Below are positions 1-8,007 of a stretch of DNA of 64,000 bases, piece by piece. Each line of letters begins with the position of its first letter. Positions within the stretch are counted from its first letter, which is position 1. The DNA comes from a bacterium (lineage in GTDB: Bacteria > CLD3 > SB21): positions 215,144 through 279,143 of the forward strand of contig JABWCP010000001.1 in assembly GCA_013360215.1 (NCBI GenBank), written 5' to 3'. The notes under the pieces are model-generated. The model searched no databases and was not told the DNA's origin. It worked only from the letters and a program-made list of their open reading frames with translations. A program made the position numbers and the translations under genes.

Positions 1-541
<541 letters not shown>

Positions 542-1747
542 TTAATGAGCATTGATTGATGAAAAAACGGATCGCGCCGACGCGGGCGTTGCAGGCGTAT
601 TGTGTTGACACTGACGCAAAGCCGACGCCAAGTCTTCAATCAAATCGGATGTTTCTTCGATACCGACCGATAAGCGTACAATCCGGTCATTGATACCGGC
701 TTTTTCCCGCAACTCGGCATCCATCGAAGCATGAGACATTGTGGCCGGATGTTCGATCAGGGATTCTACGCCGCCGAGGGACTCCGCCAACGTAAACAAT
801 TTGGTACCTTTGAGAAGCCGGCGCATAGACTCCGAGTCCCCGTCCAGTTCAAATGAAACCATTCCGCCAAAACCGTATTGCTGACATCGAGCCAAGGCAT
901 GATTTGGATGTGACGGAAGTCCGGGGTAAAAAACCCGCCGTACCTGGGGATGTTCGGAGAGAAATCGCGCTACCGCCAGCGCATTGCGCTCATGCGCTTG
1001 CATGCGCGCCACAAGAGTTTTGATTCCGCGCAGTACAAGCCAGCAATCAAAAGGCGCCGCACCCAAACCCAATGCGTTGACAAGAAATTTGAGACGCTCG
1101 GCCAAATTTGAGTCCTTGACAACCACGGCACCGCCGACTACATCGCTGTGACCGTTGAGATATTTAGTCGTCGAATGCACGATGATATCGGCTCCCAATT
1201 CAAATGGCCGCTGGAAATACGGTGAGAGAAATGTGTTATCTACAATGGATAAACCTCTTCGTGCACGCGCTATAGCCGTAATCGCTCGGATGTCCACGAT
1301 ATTGAGCAACGGATTGCTTGGCGTTTCGATCCATATTCCGCGCGTTTCAGGCAACCATGCAGCTTCTACCGATTTCAGATCACACATGTCTACATACGTA
1401 ACACGCAGACCAAACAATTCACTGTACGTCCTCAGTAATCTTTCTGTGCCGCCGTAACAATCATGTGTACACAAAATATGATCGCCGCTTTTGAAAAAAT
1501 GCAGCGCCGTCGCGACGGCCGCCATTCCTGTAGCTACGGCACGCGCGCATATCCCACCTTCAAGCGCGGCTATATTTTCTTCCAAAGCCGAGCGCGTCGG
1601 ATTGCCCGAACGCGTATAATCATATCCTTTAGTAAGTCCCGTCTCTTCAAATCGAAATGTCGAAGACGTATAGATCGGTGTGGTGACGCTGTTGTAGGCC
1701 GTATCTTTGTTGACGCCGGCATGGATCGCAGAAGTTCCGAATTTCAT
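542..1747 (-). CDS. metB: Cystathionine gamma-synthase / trans-sulfuration PLP enzyme
   Basis: 401 residues, full length for the family. Fold-type I PLP enzyme: the SGNPT motif is near residue 50, the ETPSNP motif near 141-146, and the PLP-binding lysine is K195 in STTKYLNGHSD. It would condense activated homoserine with cysteine to cystathionine; a cystathionine gamma-lyase or O-acetylhomoserine sulfhydrylase cannot be excluded from sequence alone. The SAM-I riboswitch directly upstream and metY directly downstream favour a biosynthetic (MetB) role. The start ATG follows AAAGGAA with 4 bases between. The last 25 residues are low in conservation-like features and rich in Ala/Ser. Confidence 0.87.
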   Translation of the reverse strand: MKFGTSAIHAGVNKDTAYNSVTTPIYTSSTFRFEETGLTKGYDYTRSGNPTRSALEENIAALEGGICARAVATGMAAVATALHFFKSGDHILCTHDCYGGTERLLRTYSELFGLRVTYVDMCDLKSVEAAWLPETRGIWIETPSNPLLNIVDIRAITAIARARRGLSIVDNTFLSPYFQRPFELGADIIVHSTTKYLNGHSDVVGGAVVVKDSNLAERLKFLVNALGLGAAPFDCWLVLRGIKTLVARMQAHERNALAVARFLSEHPQVRRVFYPGLPSHPNHALARCQQYGFGGMVSFELDGDSESMRRLLKGTKLFTLAESLGGVESLIEHPATMSHASMDAELREKAGINDRIVRLSVGIEETSDLIEDLASALRQCQHNTPATPASARSVFSSINAH

Positions 1748-1765
1748 GATGTTCCTTTCATTTTA

Positions 1766-1801
1766 AAAAAAATAAGCCTCTCCCGGGAGATTGGAAGAGG
1801 C
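1766..1801 (-). terminator. Intrinsic terminator (expression platform) of the SAM-I riboswitch
   Basis: In the minus-strand transcript a 9-bp stem (arms at 1793-1801 and 1776-1784, one G-U pair, 8-base loop) is followed by a run of eight U (plus strand 1765-1772) about 18 bases before the metB ATG. The 5' arm can instead pair with the purine-rich segment that begins in the 3' P1 strand of the aptamer (around 1801-1816), giving an antiterminator. This is the standard OFF-switch arrangement: SAM binding holds P1 and frees the terminator. Confidence 0.85.
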
Positions 1802-1811
1802 CTAGGCTTCT

Positions 1812-1947
1812 TCTCTCATCTTTCCCGAAACCAATACCGTTCGGTATCGGCGGGCAGGATGCGGCACCGGGCATGCACAGGACGTCACTATGCATCGGTT
1901 GCCAAGGCTTCACAGGGCCTGATCCCTCAGCCTTTCGCGATAAGAGT
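1812..1947 (-). ncRNA. SAM-I (S-box) riboswitch aptamer controlling metB-metY
   Basis: On the minus strand the RNA starts with CUCUUAUC (plus 1939-1946), followed by the S-box core with GCUGAGGGA, a GGCCC block, UGAAGCC and GGCAACC, and ends with GGAAAGAUGAGAG. The first and last segments pair as P1 (1939-1946 with 1813-1820, one G-U). The order and spacing of these blocks match the SAM-I consensus closely, and the position upstream of methionine genes with a terminator behind it fits. It is expected to switch off metB and metY when S-adenosylmethionine is plentiful. Confidence 0.96.
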
Positions 1948-1995
1948 GTATGTCGTTGGTTGTTTAAGTCATTTTATTCTTTGTTTGAGTGTAAA

Positions 1996-2028
1996 ACAAA
2001 AAGCCCTTCCGTTTTATCGGAAGGGCTT
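1996..2028 (-). terminator. Terminator in the met leader, upstream of the SAM-I aptamer
   Basis: A perfect 11-bp stem (2018-2028 with 2001-2011, 6-base loop) is followed in the minus-strand transcript by UUUGUUUU. It is too far from asd (stop at 2241) to be just its terminator, because a strong promoter lies between them. The 5' arm of this stem can also pair, over 10 perfect bases, with a copy of the 3' arm that lies inside the upstream leader ORF (2068-2077), so the hairpin looks like part of an attenuator. Confidence 0.82.
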
Positions 2029-2053
2029 GAAGTAAAAATATTCTACTTATTTG

Positions 2054-2116
2054 CTATAAATGGATATAGCCCTTCCGCGTACAGGTGCACATGCACATCT
2101 GCATCATCGTGGGCAT
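2054..2116 (-). CDS. Putative Met/Cys-rich leader peptide (20 aa)
   Basis: A 20-codon frame starting with ATG at 2116-2114 and ending with TAG at 2056-2054. Met occupies positions 1, 4, 5, 7 and 9 and Cys positions 8, 10 and 12, so eight of the first twelve codons are Met or Cys. Codons 14-16 contain the sequence that can act as antiterminator partner for the terminator 26 bases beyond the stop. It lies about 40 bases downstream of a sigma-70-like promoter and upstream of the metB-metY genes. There is no convincing Shine-Dalgarno sequence, which is the main weakness. The composition and position suggest a translated sensor for charged Met/Cys tRNA (inference). Confidence 0.55.
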   Translation of the reverse strand: MPTMMQMCMCTCTRKGYIHL

Positions 2117-2163
2117 TATATTCTGAGCTGTTTTTGTGTTGCTAAATAAAATCATAATGAAAT

Positions 2164-2193
2164 AATATATACGCCGCACCCCACCCTTGTCAA
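2164..2193 (-). promoter_or_regulatory. Sigma-70-type promoter of the met leader-metB-metY operon
   Basis: On the minus strand, TTGACA (2193-2188) and TATATT (2169-2164) are 18 bp apart; a shifted TATATA gives 16 bp. The predicted transcript starts near 2157, about 40 bases before the leader ORF. It lies between asd and the leader, so metB-metY have their own promoter. Confidence 0.75.
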
Positions 2194-2240
2194 GAGGAAT
2201 CATCGTTTTGTCTAAAAAACTTTTCATTTATTTGATTTTT

Positions 2241-3293
2241 TTATTCCAATAAACCTTTAGCGTGAAGCAATTCGGCATTGAGTACCGCTCCTCCGGCCGC
2301 ACCACGAACCGTATTATGAACCAAACAAGAAAACTTGAGGTTGCCTGAACGGTCGTATCGAATACGGCCGACCGACGCAGCCATTGATTTTTCCAAAGTA
2401 ACATCACGGCGCGGTTGCGGACGGTCATCGCCTTCGATGACGACGATAGGTCTTATCGGCGCGAGCGGTAAATTCAGTTCCTGCGGCGCACTTTTAAATT
2501 CAGACAACTTTTGTTTGATATCGCCGATTGCAGGCTGCTGTTTTAATTTCGCTGTAACACTCGCCAAGTGCCCGTCCAATACGGGAACTCGGTGTACGGA
2601 GGCGCTGATCGCAATCGAAGCGAACTGAATGCGATCCTGTAACATTTGTCCCCAAATTTTTAAAGGTTCGGTTTCAATTTTTTCTTCTTCACCGGAAATA
2701 TACGGAATCACATTTCCTAAAATATCCATCGAAGGCACGCCCGGATAACCGGCGCCGGAAATCGCTTGCAGTGTGGTCACATCTACCGATACGACACCGT
2801 AATGCTGATGCAATACATGCACAATAGGAACAAACCCCATGATCGCACAGTTGGAATTGGTTACAATATACCCTCGATCAAAACCGCGATTCTTTTTCTG
2901 AATTTCTATTAACCGCGTGTGATCTGCATTGACCTCCGGAAAAAGCAAAGGTACATCTTCATCCATCCGGTAATTTTTGGCATTACTTACGACAACATAA
3001 CCGGCGCGGGCCAACTCCATTTCGATCGCGCCGGCAACTGAAGAATCCAATGCCGAAAACATCACACGCGCATCCATTCCCGGAGAACATGGCTGCACGA
3101 TCATTTCCCCGATACGCGAAGGCAAAACACTGTCCAGTTTCCATGTATTGAGATCGTTGTATTTTTTCCCGACGGATCGTTCCGAAGCCGCCAATGCAGT
3201 AATTTCAAAATATGGATGGGCGTGAAGCAATTCGATGAAACGCTGACCCACCGTGCCTGTCGCTCCCAAAATTCCTACTTTTATTTTTTTCAC
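2241..3293 (-). CDS. asd: Aspartate-semialdehyde dehydrogenase
   Basis: 350 residues. The N-terminal Rossmann motif is GATGTVGQR (10-18), the catalytic cysteine is C149 in SNCA, and the pattern resembles the archaeal/fungal-type ASADH branch more than the E. coli type. It reduces aspartyl phosphate to aspartate semialdehyde, the branch point to Lys, Thr and Met, consistent with the downstream metB-metY genes. The start is GTG at 3293-3291: the ATG four bases earlier is out of frame and stops at once. AGGAG precedes the start. A U-tract terminator ends directly before this ribosome binding site (see 3304-3336). Confidence 0.93.
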   Translation of the reverse strand: MKKIKVGILGATGTVGQRFIELLHAHPYFEITALAASERSVGKKYNDLNTWKLDSVLPSRIGEMIVQPCSPGMDARVMFSALDSSVAGAIEMELARAGYVVVSNAKNYRMDEDVPLLFPEVNADHTRLIEIQKKNRGFDRGYIVTNSNCAIMGFVPIVHVLHQHYGVVSVDVTTLQAISGAGYPGVPSMDILGNVIPYISGEEEKIETEPLKIWGQMLQDRIQFASIAISASVHRVPVLDGHLASVTAKLKQQPAIGDIKQKLSEFKSAPQELNLPLAPIRPIVVIEGDDRPQPRRDVTLEKSMAASVGRIRYDRSGNLKFSCLVHNTVRGAAGGAVLNAELLHAKGLLE

Positions 3294-3303
3294 ATTGACT
3301 CCT

Positions 3304-3336
3304 AAAAAAAATTAGCCGGGCTGTGAACCCGGCTGT
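3304..3336 (-). terminator. Intrinsic terminator immediately upstream of the asd start
   Basis: A 7-bp GC-only-but-one stem (AGCCGGG and its complement at 3314-3320 and 3328-3334, 7-base loop) followed in the minus transcript by AA and eight U. The U-tract is directly followed by the asd Shine-Dalgarno (AGGAG). The arrangement is that of an attenuator in the 5' UTR of asd, or a terminator for a small upstream gene with asd expressed by read-through. Confidence 0.75.
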
Positions 3337-3369
3337 TATTAAAAATATATAAATAACTAGATCAGACGT

Positions 3370-3468
3370 TCAGCGTCGCATTCGATGGTGCATAACCATA
3401 CGTTTTCGCTTACCGTTAGACATTCGGCACGAAAGTATGTTCGTTAATTTTAGCGCTGAAATCTTCAT
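3370..3468 (-). CDS. Possible small basic protein or leader ORF upstream of asd (32 aa)
   Basis: ATG at 3468-3466 and TGA at 3372-3370. The last 17 codons (from an internal ATG) are very basic and Met/His-rich, with a SNGKRKR start and an MHHRMRR end. This resembles the short Lys/Arg-rich AURKAIP1/COX24-like ribosomal peptides of related bacteria, but is shorter. No clear ribosome binding site precedes either start. It could also be a leader peptide for asd. No alternative pairing with the following terminator was found. Confidence 0.28.
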   Translation of the reverse strand: MKISALKLTNILSCRMSNGKRKRMVMHHRMRR

Positions 3469-3516
3469 TTATTAAATCGTTTTTTATTATCAATTATTCT
3501 TCAATACTAACTTATA

Positions 3517-4056
3517 CTAAAGAGAAACGAAAAAAGCAAATCCGGTTATTGCGATAGCAATAGAACCCAGTACCATACTGAACAACCAAAGTTTGCGATT
3601 GCCTGCGATCATTGCCACAGCCGCAAGAATGATGGCTATTTGATAGAAACCTTCGGCATAGTCGTATTTATCTTCGATCTCAGCCGCCTGATCGGAAAGC
3701 TTCTCGTGCTCTTCCGCTTTGGCTTTTATCTCTTTTTTCTCCGTATCATAACGTGCTACTTCCGCATCAAACTTCTCAAGCTTAACCTGAATTTCTTTTT
3801 TATAGCTTTCGGCCAGGGACGGATCAGCGAGTTGTGTTTCAAACATTTTACGATTTACTTCATAGAGCGCTTGTTTGGTGCTCTTCGCTTGGAAATACGA
3901 CCATTGATTATTGGCCAAACCGCGATGAATCATGATATCATCATTGGCATTGCCGCCCAAAATGGAAGAAATGGATAAAAATACGCCGATAATCGCCGTG
4001 CTCAACGCCGCGCCTTTTTCCAATAGTTCGTCATTTTGTTCCTTTTCATCAGCCAT
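3517..4056 (-). CDS. DUF4337 family membrane protein
   Basis: 179 residues. One hydrophobic segment near 17-34, a Gly-Asn-rich turn (GGNANDD), the conserved NNQWSYFQAKS block at about 49-59, a charged coiled-coil stretch (80-130), and two transmembrane segments at the C-terminus (about 138-155 and 158-177). This order matches DUF4337, whose function is unknown. It would sit in the inner membrane with the coiled coil on one side. It lies 40 bp downstream of topA on the same strand with AGGAGG before the ATG; cotranscription with topA is possible. Confidence 0.8.
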   Translation of the reverse strand: MADEKEQNDELLEKGAALSTAIIGVFLSISSILGGNANDDIMIHRGLANNQWSYFQAKSTKQALYEVNRKMFETQLADPSLAESYKKEIQVKLEKFDAEVARYDTEKKEIKAKAEEHEKLSDQAAEIEDKYDYAEGFYQIAIILAAVAMIAGNRKLWLFSMVLGSIAIAITGFAFFVSL

Positions 4057-4096
4057 AAATATTTCTCCTCCTAAATATTAAACTGAACCTTAAAAT

Positions 4097-6670
4097 TTAT
4101 TCCCCTTCATTAAAGGAAATCGATTCGTTTTCAGGTTGTTCTTTCATCACCGACGTATCCGCCGGCAAAATCTCTTCGTGATTGCAAGTCATACATAAAA
4201 GGAAATCACCTTTACGTTTGCTGGTCTTTTTGACCATAAACGCAGCATCGCAATGCGGGCAACGTGTTGCTACCGGCTCGTTCCACGATACAAAATCACA
4301 ATTAGGATAATTCGCACAACCGTAGAAAAATTTACCATACCGTGAACGACGGCGTATCAACTGACCGCCGTCTTTAGGACAAATCACGTCTTTGATAATA
4401 TCATCCGGATGCGCTTTAGCCGTTTTACAAGTCGGGTAATTGGAACAACCGAGAAACTTGCCGCCGCGACTTTGGCGCACAACCATAGGACTTCCGCAGT
4501 TCGGACATTTTTCATCGGTCACTTCCGGCGGTGGTGCGGCTTCGCCGTCTTTAGACACTTTTTTGATATTCTTACATTCCGGATAACCTGTACAGGACAT
4601 AAATTTTCCAAAACGACCCCACTTGATTACCATCGGTTTACCGCAGATTTCGCAAGTCTCATCCGTTTTTTCCTGCACCGATTCTTTGATCGCATCTTTT
4701 TTACTTTCCACATCCTTCATGTTTTTTACGAAAGGATTGTAGAAATCATCGAGCACTTTTTTATAACCCAGTTCGCCGGATTCGATCTTATCCAGTTCTT
4801 CTTCCATCTCCGCGGTAAACTGGACATTAAAAAGCGCATTAAAATGATCGTTCAGCACTTTATTGACACTCTTACCGAGATCGGTCGCATACAGCTTGCG
4901 CTCGCGCAGTTCGGCGTATTCGCGTTCCACGATCGTACCGACGATCATCGCGTAAGTGCTGGGACGGCCAATGCCGATATTGTCTAATTCTTTTATGAGC
5001 GAACTTTCCGTAAAACGTGCAGGCGGTTTGGTAAAATGCTGCTCCGGCAAAAGTTCATGCAACTTGAGTACATCATTGATCTTCAGATTGGCCGGCAGTA
5101 AACCGCTGTTATCCTCTTCTTCACCATTGTCCTGCGTTTTATCACCTTCGTCGCGACCTTCTTCATATACCTGCAAAAATCCTTTAAAAGTCACAACGGA
5201 ACCTGTAGTACGAAACAGGTATTCGTCGGCGGAAATATCAATGGTCGTCTGATCCAGCTCGGCCGGAGTCATCTGCGATGCTACAAAACGATTCCAAATC
5301 AATTCGTACAGTTTGGCCTGCTGCGGCGTGAGATATTTATTTACGGTTTTAGGCGTGAATTTCACATTTGTGGGACGTATCGCTTCGTGCGCATCTTGCA
5401 CATTGGCTTTTTTACTTTTGAACTGATTAGGCGTATGAGGAATATATTCGCGGCCGTAGCTGCCCATGATATATTCACGCACCGAAACCAACGCTGTATC
5501 GGCTACACGCGTAGAATCCGTACGCATGTAGGTAATAAGACCCGTAAGTCCCTCGCTGCCAAGATCAATACCTTCATACAGCTGCTGCGCGAGCATCATG
5601 GTCAACTTAGGTGAAAAACCGAGCTTTCGTGAAGCTTCCTGTTGTAGCGAGCTCGTAACAAAAGGCGCCGAGGGATTACGTCGCGCTTCACGCTTGCGAA
5701 TATCTTTGATCAGAAAATTTTTCTTACGAATGTCTTCAACAAAACGGTGTGCAACGTCGCCGCTGGCTATATCTACTTTTTTCCCGTCTATAGAATGCAG
5801 ATGCGCCAAAAAGGCCTCTGTCGGTTCATCCTGCACTTTTGCATGGATGCTCCAGTATTCCTGGGGAACAAAAGCATTGATTTCTTCTTCACGTTTGCAA
5901 ACCAGTTGCAAAGCGACGGACTGTACGCGACCTGCCGACGTCCCGCGGCGAACAACGCCCCAAAGGTATCGACTCACACCATAACCGACGATGCGATCCA
6001 GTACACGGCGCGCCTGCTGCGACTGAACTAATTTGGGATCAATTTTCGTCGGTGTGCGCATTGCCTCTTCGACACCGCTTTTGGTGATTTCATTAAAAAG
6101 TACACGCGATATGCTGGGATTATGCTTTTCGATTTCACCGGCGATGTGCCATGCGATCGCTTCACCTTCGCGATCAGGGTCGGTCGCGATAAATACGTTT
6201 TTTGTGGAAGCGGCCAACGTTTTTAGTTTACGGATGACATCCTGCTTGCCGTCAATAATGCGGTACTCGGGGGTAAAACCGTTTTCGATATCAATACCGA
6301 GTTTATTCGACGGAAGATTTTTGATGTGCCCGACCGAAGCTTCGACATGAAATGATTTGCCTAAGTATTTATTGATCGTTTTGGCTTTGGAAGGCGACTC
6401 GACGATCACCAGCGATTTATTGGTACGCTCAATATTATCGGGTATTGTGATCTCAATGTCTTCTTTGACCGTCTTAGCACGAACAAACGGTTTACGACCG
6501 CCGCGTGTACGTTTGGCGGGTGCGGATTCGACGGCTGTTTTTTCCTCCGCGACGGAGGTTTTTGTTTTTCTAACCGATTTTTCCTTAACCGGCTTTTCAG
6601 CGGTATCCGATTTGACGGCTTTAGGCTTAACGGTTTTTGTAGTCTTCTTTTTTCCGGATGATACTGCCAT
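4097..6670 (-). CDS. topA: DNA topoisomerase I
   Basis: 857 residues. The Toprim domain starts near residue 86 with its DPDRE acidic motif at 164-168; the catalytic tyrosine is Y381 in ITYMRTDSTR. The C-terminus carries three CxxC-type zinc ribbons plus a fourth, degenerate one (from about residue 680), as in long bacterial TopA proteins. The first 80 residues are an unusual Lys/Ala/Val-rich basic tail with no recognisable fold, probably for DNA binding. It relaxes negative supercoils by single-strand passage. The start ATG has a weak ribosome binding site (GAGAG 13 bases away). Confidence 0.97.
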   Translation of the reverse strand: MAVSSGKKKTTKTVKPKAVKSDTAEKPVKEKSVRKTKTSVAEEKTAVESAPAKRTRGGRKPFVRAKTVKEDIEITIPDNIERTNKSLVIVESPSKAKTINKYLGKSFHVEASVGHIKNLPSNKLGIDIENGFTPEYRIIDGKQDVIRKLKTLAASTKNVFIATDPDREGEAIAWHIAGEIEKHNPSISRVLFNEITKSGVEEAMRTPTKIDPKLVQSQQARRVLDRIVGYGVSRYLWGVVRRGTSAGRVQSVALQLVCKREEEINAFVPQEYWSIHAKVQDEPTEAFLAHLHSIDGKKVDIASGDVAHRFVEDIRKKNFLIKDIRKREARRNPSAPFVTSSLQQEASRKLGFSPKLTMMLAQQLYEGIDLGSEGLTGLITYMRTDSTRVADTALVSVREYIMGSYGREYIPHTPNQFKSKKANVQDAHEAIRPTNVKFTPKTVNKYLTPQQAKLYELIWNRFVASQMTPAELDQTTIDISADEYLFRTTGSVVTFKGFLQVYEEGRDEGDKTQDNGEEEDNSGLLPANLKINDVLKLHELLPEQHFTKPPARFTESSLIKELDNIGIGRPSTYAMIVGTIVEREYAELRERKLYATDLGKSVNKVLNDHFNALFNVQFTAEMEEELDKIESGELGYKKVLDDFYNPFVKNMKDVESKKDAIKESVQEKTDETCEICGKPMVIKWGRFGKFMSCTGYPECKNIKKVSKDGEAAPPPEVTDEKCPNCGSPMVVRQSRGGKFLGCSNYPTCKTAKAHPDDIIKDVICPKDGGQLIRRRSRYGKFFYGCANYPNCDFVSWNEPVATRCPHCDAAFMVKKTSKRKGDFLLCMTCNHEEILPADTSVMKEQPENESISFNEGE

Positions 6671-6691
6671 AATTATGAATTTCTCTCAATC

Positions 6692-6721
6692 GTTATACAA
6701 AAAGCGGATTCAATTTATCAA
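6692..6721 (-). promoter_or_regulatory. Likely topA promoter
   Basis: On the minus strand TTGATA (6721-6716) and TATAAC (6697-6692), 18 bp apart. The transcript would begin about 15 bases before the topA ATG, leaving a very short leader. Confidence 0.5.
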
Positions 6722-6755
6722 AAAACGATGGAAATGCAAGATGGTGCGAAAAAAA

Positions 6756-8000
6756 CTATACTTCGGCCACCGGTTCCATCGCAACCGGCGCCTCGTCCAA
6801 TTTCAGATCACGGCTTTTGAGAATAAAAGCCATGACCGCGGCAACGGCCATCAGCACAAAAGCAAAATAATACGGTGATTTATGTCCGGCATAGTCATAC
6901 GCCGCACCGCCGATGAACGGACCGATCATCCGTCCTAAACTGGCAAAACTCTGTGCAATACCAAGAATCGAGCCTTGCTCTGACACATCGGCCAAACGCG
7001 ATGTAAGACCCATCGTCGTCGGCGCTAAACACGAACTGCCCATCGAGATCAACGCGGTCGAAATTATAAGTAAAACAATACCACCGATTGGCAAATATGC
7101 CGACAAAGGAAAAGTAATAAAACCGATCGCCATAGCGATAGCTCCAAAACTGATCAAACGCTGTTCACCAAAGCGGTGATTCAGTCTGCCGATCAAACCG
7201 CCTTGAATGATTACACTCACGATTCCGATTTCTACAAAAAACCATCCCATCGCCGAACTCGTCAGACGAAATGGCTCTTCCATAATAAACAGAGGGAACG
7301 TCGCATAGATACTGGAAAAAGCAATCGTCACAATAAAAAAGAAAATCATCAGTAAGCCCAGGTTTTCTTTTTTTATGGCGCGCTGTAAACCGCGCACATC
7401 TATAAGATGATGCGCTTTTATTTCATCCTGCTTGGTTTGTGCCAGAGATTCCGGCAGCATAAAATAAGCCATGAAAAAATTGATCAACGACAACCCCACT
7501 GCGATCCAACCGGGAATCGCAAAACGATACGCTCCAAACGCTTCGCCGGAAAAAACACCGCCGATTAACGGCCCAAAGACAAATCCAAGACCAAATGCCG
7601 CGCCGATCAATCCCATACCTTTGGCGCGTTCCTTGGCCGAAGTGACATCGCTGATATAAGCTTGTGCCACGGAAATATTCGCGTTACCGATCCCGGACAT
7701 GATACGTGCCAAAAAAAGCAACCACAGTGCGAACGCATTGGCAAAAATGATATATCCGATAACTGAACAAAATATCGTCACCAATAAAACCGGCCTTCTC
7801 CCGTAACGATCCGAAATACGTCCCCATAAAGGCATAAATAAAAATGACATGAGTGAAAAAACACTCAATAACAAACCGATCGTCGTGCCCGATGCGTCAA
7901 ACTGCTGCGCATAAAACGGTAATAACGGTATTACAATACCAAAACTTACCAGATCAATAAATACCGTAATAAAAATAACCGTAAGCGGAGAACGCTTCAT
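6756..8000 (-). CDS. MFS transporter, DHA1/TetA-like
   Basis: 414 residues with about twelve hydrophobic segments. The start has the VFIDLVSFGIVIPLLP signature of the TetA/TCR1 drug-proton antiporter group, and the loop between helices 2 and 3 has GRISDRYGRRP (MFS motif A). It is an inner-membrane transporter; the substrate cannot be told from sequence. AGGAG lies 4 bases before the ATG. It is 7 bp downstream of the other MFS gene, so the two are a tight pair, and its product may be coexpressed with that transporter. Confidence 0.88.
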   Translation of the reverse strand: MKRSPLTVIFITVFIDLVSFGIVIPLLPFYAQQFDASGTTIGLLLSVFSLMSFLFMPLWGRISDRYGRRPVLLVTIFCSVIGYIIFANAFALWLLFLARIMSGIGNANISVAQAYISDVTSAKERAKGMGLIGAAFGLGFVFGPLIGGVFSGEAFGAYRFAIPGWIAVGLSLINFFMAYFMLPESLAQTKQDEIKAHHLIDVRGLQRAIKKENLGLLMIFFFIVTIAFSSIYATFPLFIMEEPFRLTSSAMGWFFVEIGIVSVIIQGGLIGRLNHRFGEQRLISFGAIAMAIGFITFPLSAYLPIGGIVLLIISTALISMGSSCLAPTTMGLTSRLADVSEQGSILGIAQSFASLGRMIGPFIGGAAYDYAGHKSPYYFAFVLMAVAAVMAFILKSRDLKLDEAPVAMEPVAEV

Positions 8001-8007
8001 ACAACTC

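Noticed and set aside
2084-2097. GTGCACATGCAC palindrome as a regulator binding site
   Set aside because: It is explained by the Met/Cys codon run of the leader ORF (ATGTGC units); a protein site cannot be separated from this.
3304-3516. Lysine riboswitch or T-box before asd
   Set aside because: None of the lysine-riboswitch core blocks, no AGGGTGG T-box and no antiterminator pairing were found, only a plain terminator.
4409-4987. 192-codon open frame on the plus strand opposite topA
   Set aside because: It mirrors the topA codons, has no ribosome binding site and no recognisable protein features; topA is certain on the other strand.
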